From positions 930,001 through 994,000 of the forward strand of contig NZ_CP050265.1 of NCBI RefSeq assembly GCF_011765465.1: a stretch of 64,000 nucleotides of DNA. Reading direction: 5' to 3'. Positions 34,885 to 43,380 of the stretch are shown one piece after another (the stretch's first letter is position 1; every line of letters begins with the position of its first letter). The stretch comes from Erythrobacter sp. Lineage in GTDB: Bacteria; Pseudomonadota; Alphaproteobacteria; Sphingomonadales; Sphingomonadaceae. The notes beneath the pieces are model-generated. The model had not been told where the DNA came from, searched no databases, and saw nothing but the letters and a program-made list of their open reading frames with translations. Position numbers and translations under genes: made by a program.

Positions 34885-35658
34885 TCAGCTGATGCACAGC
34901 CCCCCGTCGACCGGCAGGCATTGCCCGGTGATGTAGTCCGAATGGGGCGAGGCGAAGAACACCGCTAGCCCTTCGAGGCCCGCATGGTCGCCCGGGCGGC
35001 GCAGCGGGATGCGCTTTGCCATCCACTCGGCGAATTTCGGGTTGGCAGCCGCGGTTATGTCGGTTTCGTAATATCCGAAAAGCAGCGCATTCGCGGTGAT
35101 GTCGTAGCGAGCGAGCTCGAACGCCGCGCCGCGCGTGAGGCCGTTGAGAGCGGCCTTGGAGGCGGCATAGTCGGACGACTTGTTTACACCCATGATCGAC
35201 TGGCCCGACGAGGTCGCGACGAGCTTCCCGCCCGGGTCGCCTTCCTTGGCGCGCTGGATCATGTGGCGGGTGACGTGCTTGTAGGTGAGCGCGGGGCCGC
35301 GCGCGTTGACCGCCATGACGCGGTCCCAGCCGTCTGTCTCCATGTCGGGAATCGCCGTGCCCGATCCGGCGATCCCGGCATTGGCGAAACAGGCATCGAC
35401 CCTTCCGAAGGCGCGCAGCGTTTCGCCCATGGCATCCTCGATCTGCGCCTCCTCCGCCACGTCGCAGGTGAGAGCGATAACTTCGCCCCTGCCGAGCGCG
35501 CTCAGTTCCTCGAGCGCGGCGGCGTTCTTGTCCGCGTTGCGCGCCCAGATCGCGACATTCGCGCCGGCCTTGGCGAGTCCCCGCGCCAGCCCCAAGCCAA
35601 GGCCGCCATTGCCGCCGGTGACGACCGCGACGCGGCCGGAAAGATCAAACAGGTCCAT
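34885..35658 (-). CDS. Short-chain dehydrogenase/reductase (SDR)
   Basis: This 257-residue classical SDR has the Rossmann motif TGGNGGLGLGLAR (TGxxxGxG), the structural NAG motif in FANAGIAG, catalytic Ser in ATSSGQS and the YxxxK pair in SDYAASKAAL, and it ends with the DGG segment ITGQCLPVDGG. It should oxidise an alcohol or reduce a carbonyl with NAD(P); the DxxR-like WARN after beta2 hints at NADP or NAD without being decisive. The ATG at 35658 is preferred over the TTG six bases upstream. The substrate is unknown. Confidence 0.92.
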   Translation of the reverse strand: MDLFDLSGRVAVVTGGNGGLGLGLARGLAKAGANVAIWARNADKNAAALEELSALGRGEVIALTCDVAEEAQIEDAMGETLRAFGRVDACFANAGIAGSGTAIPDMETDGWDRVMAVNARGPALTYKHVTRHMIQRAKEGDPGGKLVATSSGQSIMGVNKSSDYAASKAALNGLTRGAAFELARYDITANALLFGYYETDITAAANPKFAEWMAKRIPLRRPGDHAGLEGLAVFFASPHSDYITGQCLPVDGGLCIS

Positions 35659-35735
35659 GGGCAACGGGTTGCCTCAATCCGGCACGCGTCGCAAGCGGGT
35701 GGAACCGTGCGCCCCCTTATGTATTTTGCGAGGTC

Positions 35736-36230
35736 ATGGACGCACACAAGACGCTCACTCCCGCCGCCCGCTGGCTCGGCTATGCGGGGCTTCTTCCCCA
35801 GATCATCTGCCTTTCCCTCGCGATGGCCGAGCCGGGGATGAACGCCGGATCGTCCGCTGGAAGCGGGTGGGGCTATGCCGCTCTCCCGGCGGGTTTCGCC
35901 TATGCCGCGGCGATCTTCAGCTTTCTGGGTGGGGTATGGTGGGGGCAGGCGATTTCCCATTCCGCCGACCGCCCGGCGGGGGCAGGGGCCTATGTCGTCG
36001 CCGTCCTGCCGAGCCTGATCGCGGTCGCGCTGTTCCTGCCGTGGGCTTTCGGATGGGACTGGCCCGGCCCGGCGCTGCTCTATCTCGGCGCGTTCATCGC
36101 GCTGTCGCCGCTGGTGGACCGCTGGCTGGGTTTCGCCTCGCGCGATTTCCTCCGGCTGCGCGTGCAGCTCTCGCTCGGGCTCGGCCTGCTGACCATCGCG
36201 CTGGGGCTGGTCGCCGAAAGGCTGGTCTGA
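35736..36230 (+). CDS. DUF3429 family membrane protein
   Basis: This 164-residue protein has four to five hydrophobic helices, with the conserved WLGYAGLLPQI start, the FSFLGGVWWGQAI segment and a helix-rich LLTIALGLVAERLV end, the pattern of DUF3429 (YgjV/TerC-unrelated inner-membrane proteins). Function is unknown. It lies 28 bases upstream of the E1/transketolase-like gene on the same strand and may be co-transcribed with it. Confidence 0.85.
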   Translation: MDAHKTLTPAARWLGYAGLLPQIICLSLAMAEPGMNAGSSAGSGWGYAALPAGFAYAAAIFSFLGGVWWGQAISHSADRPAGAGAYVVAVLPSLIAVALFLPWAFGWDWPGPALLYLGAFIALSPLVDRWLGFASRDFLRLRVQLSLGLGLLTIALGLVAERLV

Positions 36231-36258
36231 AAGCGCGCTTGGCGCTACCGCTTCCCGC

Positions 36259-38601
36259 ATGGCGACCTCGACCGACGATACCGCAAAGCTGACCGACCGC
36301 ACCGCGCTTCTCGAAGCGCTGGATACGCGGCTGCGCTGGCTTTCCGCGTGGACGATCCACAATGCGAACAACATCCGCGAAAAGCGCGATCGCCTGAAGG
36401 TTGGCGGCCACCAGGCTTCGTGTGCCTCGATGACGGCGATCATGGCCGCGCTCTATTTCCACGCGTTGCGTCCGCAGGACAAGGTGGCGGTTAAGCCGCA
36501 CGCATCGCCCGTGCTCCACGCGATCCATTACCTGCTGGACGAGCAGACGCGCGACAAGCTCGAAGCCTTCCGCGGGCTTGGCGGGGCGCAGTCCTATCCC
36601 TCGCGCACCAAGGACACGATCCCGGTCGATTTCTCGACCGGCTCGGTCGGCCTCGGCGTTGCGGTCACGGCCTTCTCCAGCCTCGTGCAGGACTACCTCA
36701 TCGCCCACGGCCAGATGCGCGAGGAGGACGCGGGCCGGATGATCGCGCTGATGGGCGATGCCGAACTCGACGAGGGCAATATCTACGAATGCCTGATCGA
36801 GGGCTACAAGCACGATCTTCGCAACTGCTGGTGGATCGTCGACTACAACCGTCAGAGCCTCGATGCGACGACGGCGGACCGGATGTTCCGTCGATTCGAC
36901 GACATCTTCGAGACCTGCGGGTGGCGAGTCATCACGCTGAAGCACGGGCGGATGCAGCGCGAGGCATTTGCCAAGCCCGGCGGGAAGGCGCTGGAGGAGT
37001 GGATCGAAACGTGCCCCAATGCCGATTTCGCCGCGCTCACCTATCTCGGCGGGGAGGCGTGGCGCGAGCGGCTGATGCGCGATATCGGAAGAAAGCGGGG
37101 CGTGGCGGCGCTGCTGTCCGAATACGACGACCCCGCGCTCGCCCGGCTGATGACCAATCTCGGCGGGCATTGCATCGAAACGCTGCTCGATGCCTTCGCG
37201 CGGATGGACGACGAGCGCCCGACGCTGCTCATCGCCTATACGGTCAAGGGCTACGGTCTCCCGCTTGCCGGGCACAAGGACAACCATTCGGGCATGATGA
37301 GCACCGCGCAGATCGAAGGGCTGCGCGACGATCTCGGTATTGCCGAGGGCGAGGAATGGGACAAATGGGCGGGGCTCGGCGATAATCTCGCCAGCACGCT
37401 CGAAAGCTTCATCGCCGACAGCCCCATTGCCCGGAAGAAACCAGAACACCGCGCGCCCGCCGTGCCGCTGCCGCAGCGGCTGCCGGTGCCGAGCGGCGAT
37501 ATGCTTTCGACGCAGGCCGCTTTCGGCAAGATCCTCCACGACCTCGCCAAGTCCGACAGCGAGCTTGCCGACCGGATCGTGACGACCGCGCCCGACGTCA
37601 CCCAGACGACGAACCTCGGCGCCTTCGTCAACCAGCGTGGGCTGTTCCGGCGGCAGGAACTGGCCGACGTGTTCCAGCGCTCGAAAATCCCTTCCGCGCA
37701 GAAATGGGCGGCCCACGCAGCGGGGCAGCACATCGAACTGGGTATCGCGGAGAACAATTTCTTCCTCCTGCTCGCATCGCTCGGCCTGTCTGCGGAGCAT
37801 TTCGGAACGCGTCTGATGCCGGTGGGCACGGTCTACGATCCCTTCATCGCGCGCGGGCTCGATGCGCTCAATTACGGGTGCTACCAGGACGCGCGCTTCC
37901 TGCTTGTGGGCACGCCTTCGGGCATCACGCTTGCGGGAGAGGGCGGGGCGCACCAGTCGATCAATACGCCGCTGATCGGGATGGGCCAGCCCAACCTCGA
38001 CTCTTTCGAGCCCGCCTTCGCCGACGAGGTCGCGCTCATGATGCGCCATGCCTTCGAGCGGATGCAGGCAGAGGACGGAAGCTCGGTCTACCTGCGCCTG
38101 ACGACCCGTGCGATCGCGCAGGAAACGCGCGCCGATGCGAGCTGGCAGGAGGGCGCTCTCAAGGGCGGCTACTGGCTGCGCGAGCCCGCACCGGGCGCTT
38201 CGGCCGCCATCGCCTTCAGCGGGGCGGTTGCGCCCGAGGCGCTGGCGGCCTGGGAGGCCCTGCAGGACGACCTTCCGGGCCTCGGGCTGCTCGCCGTGAC
38301 CTCGCCCGACCTGCTCCACCGCGACTGGAGCGCCGCGCGCGCCGCGCGCTGGAGCGGCGGGGCGCGTGAGGAGAGCCACGTCGAGACGCTGCTCGGCGGG
38401 CTCGCCCGGGACGCTGGGCTTGTTACTGTTCTCGACGGATCGCCTGCCGCGCTTTCGTGGCTCGGCGCCGTGCGCGGGCAGCGGGTCAGCCCATTGGGTG
38501 TCGATCGCTTCGGCCAGACCGGCGACCTGCCCGACCTCCACCGCACCTACCGGCTCGACACCGACGCGATCATCGATGCCATGGCGGAGCTGTTCCTCTA
38601 G
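36259..38601 (+). CDS. Transketolase/homodimeric E1-like thiamine-diphosphate enzyme
   Basis: This 780-residue protein resembles the AceE/MdeB-type homodimeric alpha-ketoacid dehydrogenase E1 more than transketolase. The N-terminal part reads GGHQASCASMTAIMAALYF and PHASPVLHAIHYLL, with ThDP-binding GDAELDEGNIYECLIEG in place of the classical GDGEMDE, then KGYGLPLAGHKDNHSGMM. The transketolase-like pyrimidine domain (APDVTQTTNLGAF, ELGIAENNFFLLLASLGL) and a C-terminal TK-type domain follow. It is shorter than E. coli AceE (about 887 residues). It is separate from the heterodimeric pdhA-pdhB here, so the substrate may be another 2-oxoacid. The 3' end overlaps the convergent MFS gene by four bases. 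Confidence 0.82.
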   Translation: MATSTDDTAKLTDRTALLEALDTRLRWLSAWTIHNANNIREKRDRLKVGGHQASCASMTAIMAALYFHALRPQDKVAVKPHASPVLHAIHYLLDEQTRDKLEAFRGLGGAQSYPSRTKDTIPVDFSTGSVGLGVAVTAFSSLVQDYLIAHGQMREEDAGRMIALMGDAELDEGNIYECLIEGYKHDLRNCWWIVDYNRQSLDATTADRMFRRFDDIFETCGWRVITLKHGRMQREAFAKPGGKALEEWIETCPNADFAALTYLGGEAWRERLMRDIGRKRGVAALLSEYDDPALARLMTNLGGHCIETLLDAFARMDDERPTLLIAYTVKGYGLPLAGHKDNHSGMMSTAQIEGLRDDLGIAEGEEWDKWAGLGDNLASTLESFIADSPIARKKPEHRAPAVPLPQRLPVPSGDMLSTQAAFGKILHDLAKSDSELADRIVTTAPDVTQTTNLGAFVNQRGLFRRQELADVFQRSKIPSAQKWAAHAAGQHIELGIAENNFFLLLASLGLSAEHFGTRLMPVGTVYDPFIARGLDALNYGCYQDARFLLVGTPSGITLAGEGGAHQSINTPLIGMGQPNLDSFEPAFADEVALMMRHAFERMQAEDGSSVYLRLTTRAIAQETRADASWQEGALKGGYWLREPAPGASAAIAFSGAVAPEALAAWEALQDDLPGLGLLAVTSPDLLHRDWSAARAARWSGGAREESHVETLLGGLARDAGLVTVLDGSPAALSWLGAVRGQRVSPLGVDRFGQTGDLPDLHRTYRLDTDAIIDAMAELFL

Positions 38602-39806
38602 CCCCGCCGGGCCGAAAGGAAGGCAAAGGCCGAAAGCGACACCACGCCGAGCGAGAGCGCGACCAGCATCGCCGATGTCCCTGCCCAGCCGGCCCAGTCA
38701 TAGACGGCAGGACCCAGCAGGCTGCCGAGCGCGCCGCCGAGGAACATGATGACGATGTAGACGGTGCTCAGCCGGGTGCGGATCGCCGGTTCCAGCGAAA
38801 GGAAGGTCATCCGTCCCGTCACGTCGATGGTGGGGCCGACCATGTTGACCACGACCAGCGGCACGACGATCCCCCACACGCTCCATCCGAGTGGGTAGAG
38901 CAGAGCGAGGCCGGTGGCCGACACGCAGGCCGCCATGACCCGCGCCTTGCGCGCCCCGATCCGGTCGGCGAGGCGGCCGAGGCGCGGCGTGGTAACGATG
39001 CTCACCGCCGCCAGCCCCGCCAGATAGCCGACCGTGTCCACGCCATAGCCGAGCTGCGGGTTGGTGAGATGCAGCGCCAGCGCCAGCCACGTCGCCGTGA
39101 AGGTCGCGAAATTGAGCCCCTGGATGATCGCGGAGATCATCATGTCGCGGTTGCCCTTCGCCAGCGCGAAAACCGAGGCGAGCAGCGCGCCGTAGCTTCC
39201 CGTCGGGCTTTTCGCCGCGCGCCCCTCGCTGCGCATCGCCACGGGAAGGGCCAGCGTCACCGCCGCCATCAGCGCGAAGGCGCACCAGTAGACCGCCCTC
39301 CAGCCAAAGCGTTCCGCGACCACGCCAGCCCCGACCCGCGCGACGAGGATGCCGAAGATCACACCGACGGTCAGCAGCGCCGTCACCTGCCCGAGCCGGC
39401 CGGGAGCGACCCGCTTCGAGGCGAAGGCGGGGATCAGGTAGGGCGCGATGGTGACGAAGCCGAGCAGGGTCGAGGCCGCGGTGAACAGCGCGAAATCCTC
39501 CGCCAGCGCCATGCCGAGCATGAAGAGGCTCTGCAGGCTCACGAACAGGATGCACAGCGAACGGTTCGAATAGCGATCGCCCAGCGGCAGCAGCAGGAAG
39601 ATGCCGAGCGCAAGCGCGAGCTGGTTCAGCGCCGGGACGATCCCGATGCGCGCCTCGCTCACCCCGAAGCTTTCCGCGACCTCGCCGATGATCGGGTGGA
39701 TGTAATAGGCATTCGCCGTTACCACCGCGACCGTCACCGCGAGCGCATATTCCTGCGCGCGGGTGAGGTGGTCGGGCTCGGTCTCGGCGGCGGAAGTGGC
39801 GTTCAA
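38598..39806 (-). CDS. MFS transporter
   Basis: This 402-residue protein contains about 12 hydrophobic helices. The MFS signature between TM2 and TM3 is present as LPLGDRYSNRSL (GDRxxRR-like), and its pseudo-repeat in the second half is RLADRIGARKAR. It is the DHA-like or sugar/aromatic-efflux size class. It begins with a TTG that overlaps the stop of the upstream haloalkane dehalogenase (TTGA), so the two are translated together. An uptake or efflux role for the dehalogenase substrate or product is plausible but is inferred from coupling only. Confidence 0.88.
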   Translation of the reverse strand: MNATSAAETEPDHLTRAQEYALAVTVAVVTANAYYIHPIIGEVAESFGVSEARIGIVPALNQLALALGIFLLLPLGDRYSNRSLCILFVSLQSLFMLGMALAEDFALFTAASTLLGFVTIAPYLIPAFASKRVAPGRLGQVTALLTVGVIFGILVARVGAGVVAERFGWRAVYWCAFALMAAVTLALPVAMRSEGRAAKSPTGSYGALLASVFALAKGNRDMMISAIIQGLNFATFTATWLALALHLTNPQLGYGVDTVGYLAGLAAVSIVTTPRLGRLADRIGARKARVMAACVSATGLALLYPLGWSVWGIVVPLVVVNMVGPTIDVTGRMTFLSLEPAIRTRLSTVYIVIMFLGGALGSLLGPAVYDWAGWAGTSAMLVALSLGVVSLSAFAFLSARRG

Positions 39807-40717
39807 CCGAGCACGCCCGCCTTTCTCGCGGTATCGATGACGCCTTGCGCGAGCTCGGCCGGGCGGTCCTCCTGGCAGAAATGGCCGCAGGTGGGCAGGA
39901 TCGCGTGCGGCATTCCCTCGGCCCCCTTGATCCGCTTCGCCAGCGTCTCGCCGAGCCCGCCCGTCACCGGATCGTCCGCGCCGAACAGGGTGAGGAAGGG
40001 CTTGTCGAAACCGGCGAGGCCGACCCAGGCGCGCTGGTTCTGTTCGATGCCGTCCATGCCGTCCTCGACCGGGACCAGCGCGGGAAAGGCACGCGCGCCC
40101 GCCTTGCTCGGCTCGTCGGGGAAGGGCGCGTCATAGGCCGCGATCTCCGCCTCGCTGCGCTCGGTCGCGGTGGCCCGGTCGATCAGCGCGCCGATGCGGA
40201 AATCGGGCGAGGACTTCGCGAATTCCCGCCACGCCATGAAGGCGGGCGAGGGCGTGCCGCCGGTCGGAAGGAAGGTGTTGGAAGCGACGACGCAGGTGAA
40301 GCGATCGGGCTCCTCGCCGACCATGCGCAGGCCGAGAAGGCCGCCCCAGTCCTGGCAGAACAGCGCGGCAGGCTCCGGACACACCGCCTCGCGCCATTGC
40401 TTCAGCCACGAGACGTGCCGGTCATAGGTGTAGAAGGCAATATCATCCGGCTTGTCGCTCTTGCCGAAGCCGACGAGGTCGGGCGCGAGGACGCGAAAGC
40501 CCGCTTCGACGAGCGGCGGGATCATCTTGCGATAGAGGAAACTCCAGCTCGGCTCGCCGTGGAAAAGGAATACGGGCGGGGCGTCCTTCGATCCCTCGTC
40601 GAGATAGTGCATCCTCCCGCGATGCCCTTCACCGAGGTCGATCTCGATCCAGTTCTCGGCGAAAGGGTAGTCGGGCAGATCGGCGAAACGCGCCGGGTCG
40701 GCTGTGAGGATGCGCAT
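39803..40717 (-). CDS. Haloalkane dehalogenase, subfamily I (DhlA-like)
   Basis: This 304-residue alpha/beta hydrolase matches the DhlA group closely: the oxyanion/halide region HGEPSWSFLYRKMIPP, nucleophile Asp123 next to halide-binding Trp124 in CQDWGG, the catalytic acid in FGADDPV (Asp248/249) and catalytic His279 in CGHFCQED. Its reaction is hydrolytic release of halide from haloalkanes to give alcohols. The ATG at 40717 is preferred because it opens the conserved RILTADPARF; the frame extends to 40759. It overlaps the MFS gene downstream. The native substrate cannot be inferred; marine sphingomonads commonly carry such enzymes. Confidence 0.92.
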   Translation of the reverse strand: MRILTADPARFADLPDYPFAENWIEIDLGEGHRGRMHYLDEGSKDAPPVFLFHGEPSWSFLYRKMIPPLVEAGFRVLAPDLVGFGKSDKPDDIAFYTYDRHVSWLKQWREAVCPEPAALFCQDWGGLLGLRMVGEEPDRFTCVVASNTFLPTGGTPSPAFMAWREFAKSSPDFRIGALIDRATATERSEAEIAAYDAPFPDEPSKAGARAFPALVPVEDGMDGIEQNQRAWVGLAGFDKPFLTLFGADDPVTGGLGETLAKRIKGAEGMPHAILPTCGHFCQEDRPAELAQGVIDTARKAGVLG

Positions 40718-40786
40718 GATTCTTCTCTCCCTTATCGGGAGACGGGTAGCACGAAACAACCGATCGGCCAGAGCCGTGCGTGCAGG

Positions 40787-41656
40787 TCAGGCCGCCTCGC
40801 CGGGTTCCGCGCCCATCGGCACGCGCTCCTTGAAGGTGTGCGTAACGTACGGGAACGGTATCTCGATCCGCGCGGCGTCCAGTTCGCGCTTGATCGCGCG
40901 GATCACCTGGTCGCGGTTTTCGATCGTCGCCGCCCCGCTCGAAGGCGCCCACCAGCGCACGTGGAAATCGACCGAGGACGAATTGAATTCATTGGCGAGG
41001 ATCTGGATCGGCTTGTCCTTGATGACGTGATCGACGCTTTCGACCGCGCGCCGGATCGCGGCATCGGCGGCCTCGAGATCGGTGTCGTAGGCGACCCCCA
41101 CCATCACGTCGTAACGGCGCGAGTCGGCGTCGGTCCAGATCTCGACCGGGTTCATGAAAAGCATCGAATTGGGCATGATCGTAAGCTCGCCCGAAAAATG
41201 CCGGATATAGGTTTCGCGCAAGGCGATATGTTCGACCGTGCCGAGCACGCCTTCGCATTCGATCGTGTCGCCCACCCGCATCTTCTTGCGCAGCATGATG
41301 AGGACGCCTGCGAGGAAGTTCTCGAAGATGTCCTTGAAGGCGAAACCGATCGCGACCGAGCCGACCCCGAGCCCGGCGACGAGGCTGGCGGGCGACAGGT
41401 CCGGGATCATGATGATCGCCGCAGTAAGGAGGCCGGTCAGCCACACGCCGAGCCGCACCAGCCGGTCGATCAGCGCCCTGAGGCTCGGTCGCAGCTCCGC
41501 CTTGCCGACGAGCGCCCCCGCGATCCGGCCTGCCCCCTTGGCGACGAGCCACGTAAGGACAAGCACGACGATCCCGATGGCGATGGTCGGAACACTCGCG
41601 ACCGCGGCGGCGGCCATGTCGTTGGTCTGGGCACGAAGTATGTCGATGATCTGCAT
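40787..41656 (-). CDS. Small-conductance mechanosensitive channel, MscS family
   Basis: This 289-residue protein has three N-terminal helices: TIAIGIVVLVLTWLVAKGAG, LGVWLTGLLTAAIIMI and the pore helix LVAGLGVGSVAIGFAFKDIFENFLAG (TM3, with Gly/Ala packing). The beta domain follows with RKKMRVGDTIECEG and GTVEHIALRETYIR, and the alpha-beta C-terminal domain. It forms a heptameric channel that opens under osmotic stress. The ATG at 41656 follows AGGGGAA. The divergent ftsB starts 168 bases away. Confidence 0.95.
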   Translation of the reverse strand: MQIIDILRAQTNDMAAAAVASVPTIAIGIVVLVLTWLVAKGAGRIAGALVGKAELRPSLRALIDRLVRLGVWLTGLLTAAIIMIPDLSPASLVAGLGVGSVAIGFAFKDIFENFLAGVLIMLRKKMRVGDTIECEGVLGTVEHIALRETYIRHFSGELTIMPNSMLFMNPVEIWTDADSRRYDVMVGVAYDTDLEAADAAIRRAVESVDHVIKDKPIQILANEFNSSSVDFHVRWWAPSSGAATIENRDQVIRAIKRELDAARIEIPFPYVTHTFKERVPMGAEPGEAA

Positions 41657-41824
41657 TGGTTCCCCTGCGTTGCTTTTCATTCCAATCGGTTGGCAGCAAC
41701 ATATGTTCCCTGTCGCAGCACTCCTTCGGTCGGGCGCGAAACGGGCGGCGCGCGGTGCATTTCGGCTTGCAGGCGAAGGCCAAGTGTGATTCTGTAAGAA
41801 AGCTCAGGCGGTTCGAGGGGCATC

Positions 41825-42121
41825 ATGCGCGGTCAGGTGAAAGAGCAGGCGAAGCAGGGCGTGGCGCTCGCGCTGCTGCTCGTGCTCGGCGGGTTCGCCA
41901 TCGCCGGGCCGACGGGCCTGCTCGCGTGGTCGGAAAACCTCGCCGCGCTCGAAGCGCGCGAGGCCCGCATCGCCGAATTGACGGCCCGGCGCGATGCGCT
42001 GTCGAACCGGGTCGAACTGCTCGATCCCGAAGCCGCCGATCCCGACCTTGCGAGCGAGCTCGTGCGGCGCAATCTCGGCGTGCTGCACGCCGACGAAGTG
42101 GTGATCACGCTCGAGGAATAA
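41825..42121 (+). CDS. ftsB: Septum formation initiator FtsB/DivIC family
   Basis: This 98-residue bitopic protein has a short cytosolic N-terminus (RGQVKEQAKQ), one transmembrane helix (ALALLLVLGGFAIAGPTGLL) and a periplasmic coiled coil (LAALEAREARIAELTARRDALSNRVELL), ending in the FtsB-type LVRRNLGVLHADEVVI. It would bridge FtsQ and FtsL at the division site. It is upstream of pdhA by 116 bases, an order conserved in many alphaproteobacteria. Confidence 0.92.
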   Translation: MRGQVKEQAKQGVALALLLVLGGFAIAGPTGLLAWSENLAALEAREARIAELTARRDALSNRVELLDPEAADPDLASELVRRNLGVLHADEVVITLEE

Positions 42122-42237
42122 GCGCGCCGCAGGTGATTGCGCGTCCCCCCATGACCCGCCTATAGGGCTGCCCGAGAGAGAAGCGCGCGCCTCCTCCTCC
42201 CCATGCGCGCGCATCATGCAAGAGAGGAATTCGCCCC

Positions 42238-43377
42238 TTGGCAAAGACCCCTTCGAAAAGCTCGTCCGCCAAAAAGCCCGCAGCCAAGCGTGCGCCCGCG
42301 AAATCGACGACCGCGGCGAAGGCCCGCTCCGCGCCCGCCGCGCCTTCGGACGATCCCGATTTCGAACTGCGCTCGCTCCAGCGCGAATTCGAGGAGGCGA
42401 AACTCTACGACGCGAGCGAGGAGGAAATGCTCGAATTCTACCGCCGGATGCTGCTTATCCGGCGGTTCGAGGAAAAGGCGGGCCAGCTTTACGGGCTCGG
42501 CCTGATCGGGGGCTTCTGCCACCTCTACATCGGGCAGGAAGCGGTCGCGATCGGGCTTCAGTCGGCGCTGGACAATGACCGTGACAGCGTCATCACGGGC
42601 TACCGCGACCACGGGCATATGCTCGCCTACGGGATCGATCCCAAGGTCATCATGGCAGAGCTGACCGGGCGGCAGGCGGGCATCTCCAAGGGCAAGGGCG
42701 GGTCGATGCATATGTTCTCGACCGAGCACAAGTTCTACGGCGGCCACGGCATCGTCGGCGCGCAGGTGCCGCTGGGCGGCGGGCTCGCCTTCGCCCACCA
42801 GTACAACGAGGACGGCGGCCTGTGCCTCGCCTATTTCGGCGACGGGGCAGCGAACCAGGGGCAGGTCTACGAGACCTTCAACATGGCCGCGCTGTGGAAC
42901 CTGCCGATCGTCTTCGTGGTCGAAGACAACCAGTATGCAATGGGCACCTCGACAAAGCGCAGCTCCGCGGAAACCCGCTTCCATCGCCGCGGCACCTCCT
43001 TCCGCATTCCGGGCATGGATGTCGACGGCATGAATGTGCTCGAGGTCCGTGCCGCCGCCGAAGTCGCGTTCAGGCACGTGCGCGAGGGCAAGGGGCCGGT
43101 GCTGATGGAGCTCAACACCTATCGCTACCGCGGGCATTCGATGTCGGACCCGGCGAAATACCGAACCCGCGAGGAAGTGCAGGAACAGCGCGAACACCAC
43201 GACCCGATCGAGCGGCTGAAGAAGCACATGATCGAGAACGGCAAGGACGAGGCCGAGCTGAAGGCGATCGACAAGGAAATCCGCGGGATCGTCGCCGAAG
43301 CGGCCGATTTCGCCGAGAACTCGCCCGAACCCGACGCGAGCGAACTCTACACTGACGTGCTGGTGGAGGAGTATTGA
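42238..43377 (+). CDS. pdhA: Pyruvate dehydrogenase E1 component, alpha subunit
   Basis: This 379-residue protein is the ThDP-binding half of the heterotetrameric pyruvate dehydrogenase. After an Ala/Lys-rich N-terminal leader of about 40 residues, the domain contains EEKAGQLYGLGLIGGFCHLYIGQEA, GHGIVGAQVPLG, the ThDP motif GDGAANQGQVYE with the following NMAALWNLPIVFVVEDNQYAMGT, and the phosphorylation-loop-like YRGHSMSDPAKYR. I accept the TTG at 42238 because AGAGAGGAA lies nine bases upstream and no ATG fits. The stop (TGA) is two bases before the pdhB ATG, so these are one operon. Confidence 0.96.
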   Translation: MAKTPSKSSSAKKPAAKRAPAKSTTAAKARSAPAAPSDDPDFELRSLQREFEEAKLYDASEEEMLEFYRRMLLIRRFEEKAGQLYGLGLIGGFCHLYIGQEAVAIGLQSALDNDRDSVITGYRDHGHMLAYGIDPKVIMAELTGRQAGISKGKGGSMHMFSTEHKFYGGHGIVGAQVPLGGGLAFAHQYNEDGGLCLAYFGDGAANQGQVYETFNMAALWNLPIVFVVEDNQYAMGTSTKRSSAETRFHRRGTSFRIPGMDVDGMNVLEVRAAAEVAFRHVREGKGPVLMELNTYRYRGHSMSDPAKYRTREEVQEQREHHDPIERLKKHMIENGKDEAELKAIDKEIRGIVAEAADFAENSPEPDASELYTDVLVEEY

Positions 43378-43380
43378 GCA

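Noticed and set aside
36094..38541. 815-codon minus-strand frame opposite the E1-like gene
   Set aside because: Composition is Arg/Gly-rich antisense of a real gene.
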